Origin: Bacillota bacterium
Lineage (GTDB): Bacteria > Bacillota > Clostridia > UBA1381
Direction: 5' to 3'
DNA: 5,224 nucleotides
NCBI GenBank assembly: GCA_021205715.1
Contig: JAJPXA010000120.1
Coordinates: 1 to 5,224, forward strand
Below the pieces are notes generated by a model. That model made no database searches, was not told where the DNA came from, and was given only the letters and a program-made list of their open reading frames with translations. Below, one piece after another: positions 4,172 to 5,224 of this stretch. Numbering within the stretch: position 1 is the first letter of the stretch; each line of letters starts with the position of its first letter. Both the position numbers and the translations under genes were made by a program.

Positions 4172-5197
4172 TTAATCGCGTATATACGCTTTTTTGTGGT
4201 AAATATGCGTCGGATCGTCGACCGTGTCGATTTCCTCAAGCGCCGCGCCCGCGCCAAGTACAACGCATTTTTCAATATCCTCCGCAAGCCTAACCTTAAC
4301 TCCTGCGGCTTCGGCAAGACGCTTGTCAAGTCCGTATATCAGAGCGCCGCTTCCGGTGAGGGTGATTCCGTTTTGAATTATGTCGGAATGAAGCTCCGGC
4401 GGCGTTTCCTCCAAAACCTCTTTAACTCTTTCGGTAATGTTATATAGCAGGTCGTCAAAAATACCGTAGAGCGCGTCCGACGAAACCGTTACGGAGTAGG
4501 GAAGTCCCTCAAGAACGCTTATGCCCTTCGCGGTGCATAAAACCTCCTTTGGATGCGGTATAACGCCGCCCGCCTCGATTTTAATATGCTCCGCCGTGCG
4601 CGGACCTATTATTATGCCGTACTCGCGTTTCATATATCGAATGATTTCCTCGGTGAACTCGTCGCCCGCGATTTTCAGCGAGCGGCTTACGACGATGCCG
4701 CCGAGCGACAGCACGGCTATATCCGTGGTGCCGCCGCCGATGTCGACAATCATAACGCCGCAGGGCTTTGAAATGTCATATCCCGCGCCCAGCGCCGCCG
4801 CCACCGGCTCCTCGATAACGTATATATCGTTCGCGCCGACATCGCGCGCCGCCTCGACCACCGCGCGCTGTTCAACGTCGGTTATGCCTGTCGGAACGCA
4901 CATCATTATCCGCGGACGAATAATATTTGTGTGTATAACCTTTGCCAAAAAAAGGCGAATCATCTCCTGCGTGAGTGTCAAGCTCGAAATAACGCCGTCG
5001 CTCAGAGGACGGACAACACGTATGTCGGGCGGAGTGCGTCCGAGCATTTTAAGCGCGTCGTTTCCGACGCCGACCACCTTGTTTTCCTTTGTGTTTACCG
5101 CGATAATTGACGGCTCGCGCAAAACCACGCCTTTGTTTTTTATATAAATAAGCACCGTGGCGGTGCCCAAATCTATGCTAATATCATTATTAAACAT
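4172..5197 (-). CDS. mbl: MreB/Mbl-family cell-shape actin
   Basis: Bacterial actin that polymerises with ATP on the inner face of the membrane and guides the elongation cell-wall machinery. 341 residues, as usual for MreB/Mbl. Landmarks: phosphate-1 loop SIDLGTATVLIYIKNKG (7-23), VLREPSIIAV (25-34), RPLSDGVI (63-70), CVPTGITDVEQRAV (100-113), EEPVAAALGAG (129-139) with the catalytic-site Glu, phosphate-2 loop VDIGGGTTDIAVLSLGG (151-167), AGDEF (177-181), IIGPRTAEHIKIE (196-208), LEETPPEL (262-269), and adenosine loop TGSGAL (281-286). The TTDIAV text is Mbl-like; other parts are closer to MreB. Departures: DLGTAT instead of DLGTAN, TGSGAL instead of TGGGAL, and no RGRD before the GLP at 231-233. 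ATG 5197 has GGGAG 8 nt upstream; a TTG at 5212 lies before that site. The neighbourhood with fabZ favours the mbl lineage, but the paralogue assignment is tentative. Confidence 0.9.
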   Translation of the reverse strand: MFNNDISIDLGTATVLIYIKNKGVVLREPSIIAVNTKENKVVGVGNDALKMLGRTPPDIRVVRPLSDGVISSLTLTQEMIRLFLAKVIHTNIIRPRIMMCVPTGITDVEQRAVVEAARDVGANDIYVIEEPVAAALGAGYDISKPCGVMIVDIGGGTTDIAVLSLGGIVVSRSLKIAGDEFTEEIIRYMKREYGIIIGPRTAEHIKIEAGGVIPHPKEVLCTAKGISVLEGLPYSVTVSSDALYGIFDDLLYNITERVKEVLEETPPELHSDIIQNGITLTGSGALIYGLDKRLAEAAGVKVRLAEDIEKCVVLGAGAALEEIDTVDDPTHIYHKKAYIRD

Positions 5198-5224
5198 TGC
5201 ATTTGCTCCCAATTACATATCAAT

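Noticed and set aside
4521..5147. Long plus-strand open frame of 208 codons opposite mbl
   Set aside because: It is the antisense shadow of a well-supported actin gene; its translation is rich in Ser, Thr and Pro without domain features, and no ribosome binding site precedes it.
1..5224. Mobile element, defence system, phage or CRISPR content
   Set aside because: Every sizeable coding region is either a recognised core gene or a small gene embedded in the core operon; there are no transposase, integrase, nuclease or repeat-spacer patterns.

Overview
The window looks like a core-genome segment from an endospore-forming, probably uncultured member of the Clostridia (Bacillota). The evidence is a complete sigma-F control module on the plus strand, an Mbl/MreB-type actin next to fabZ on the minus strand, good Shine-Dalgarno sequences before most starts, frequent ATA isoleucine codons, and a moderate GC content. 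There is no insertion sequence, integrase, phage gene, tRNA, rRNA or CRISPR array.

Plus strand, 1-1416: the 3' part of spoIIAA (its 5' end lies outside the window), spoIIAB and sigF form the classic spoIIA operon. SpoIIAB is the anti-sigma kinase that holds sigma-F inactive. SpoIIAA is the anti-anti-sigma factor whose DSSG serine SpoIIAB phosphorylates. Sigma-F is the first forespore-specific sigma factor. A perfect 15-bp hairpin at 1422-1460 follows sigF and can act as a terminator in both directions.

Minus strand, 5197 down to 1466: mbl/mreB paralogue, fabZ, trmN6 (yabB-like), rsmI, a 97-residue protein of unknown function with an N-terminal hydrophobic segment, and a 64-residue Gly/Cys/Pro-rich small membrane protein. 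The fabZ-trmN6-rsmI-97aa genes are tightly packed (overlap, 13 nt and 25 nt gaps) and are probably co-transcribed. mbl is separated from fabZ by 69 nt. The last small gene has its own promoter-like sequence and converges on the spoIIA operon at the shared terminator. The minus-strand genes cover cell shape (Mbl), fatty-acid elongation (FabZ) and modification of tRNA and 16S rRNA (TrmN6, RsmI).

I do not see an undescribed multi-gene system here. The parts most worth a second look are the 64-residue protein with a C-x-P-x tetrad tail and a promoter that fits the sigma-K consensus, the unrecognised 97-residue protein after rsmI, some motif departures in the Mbl paralogue and in RsmI, and a compressed gene order relative to Bacillus subtilis.
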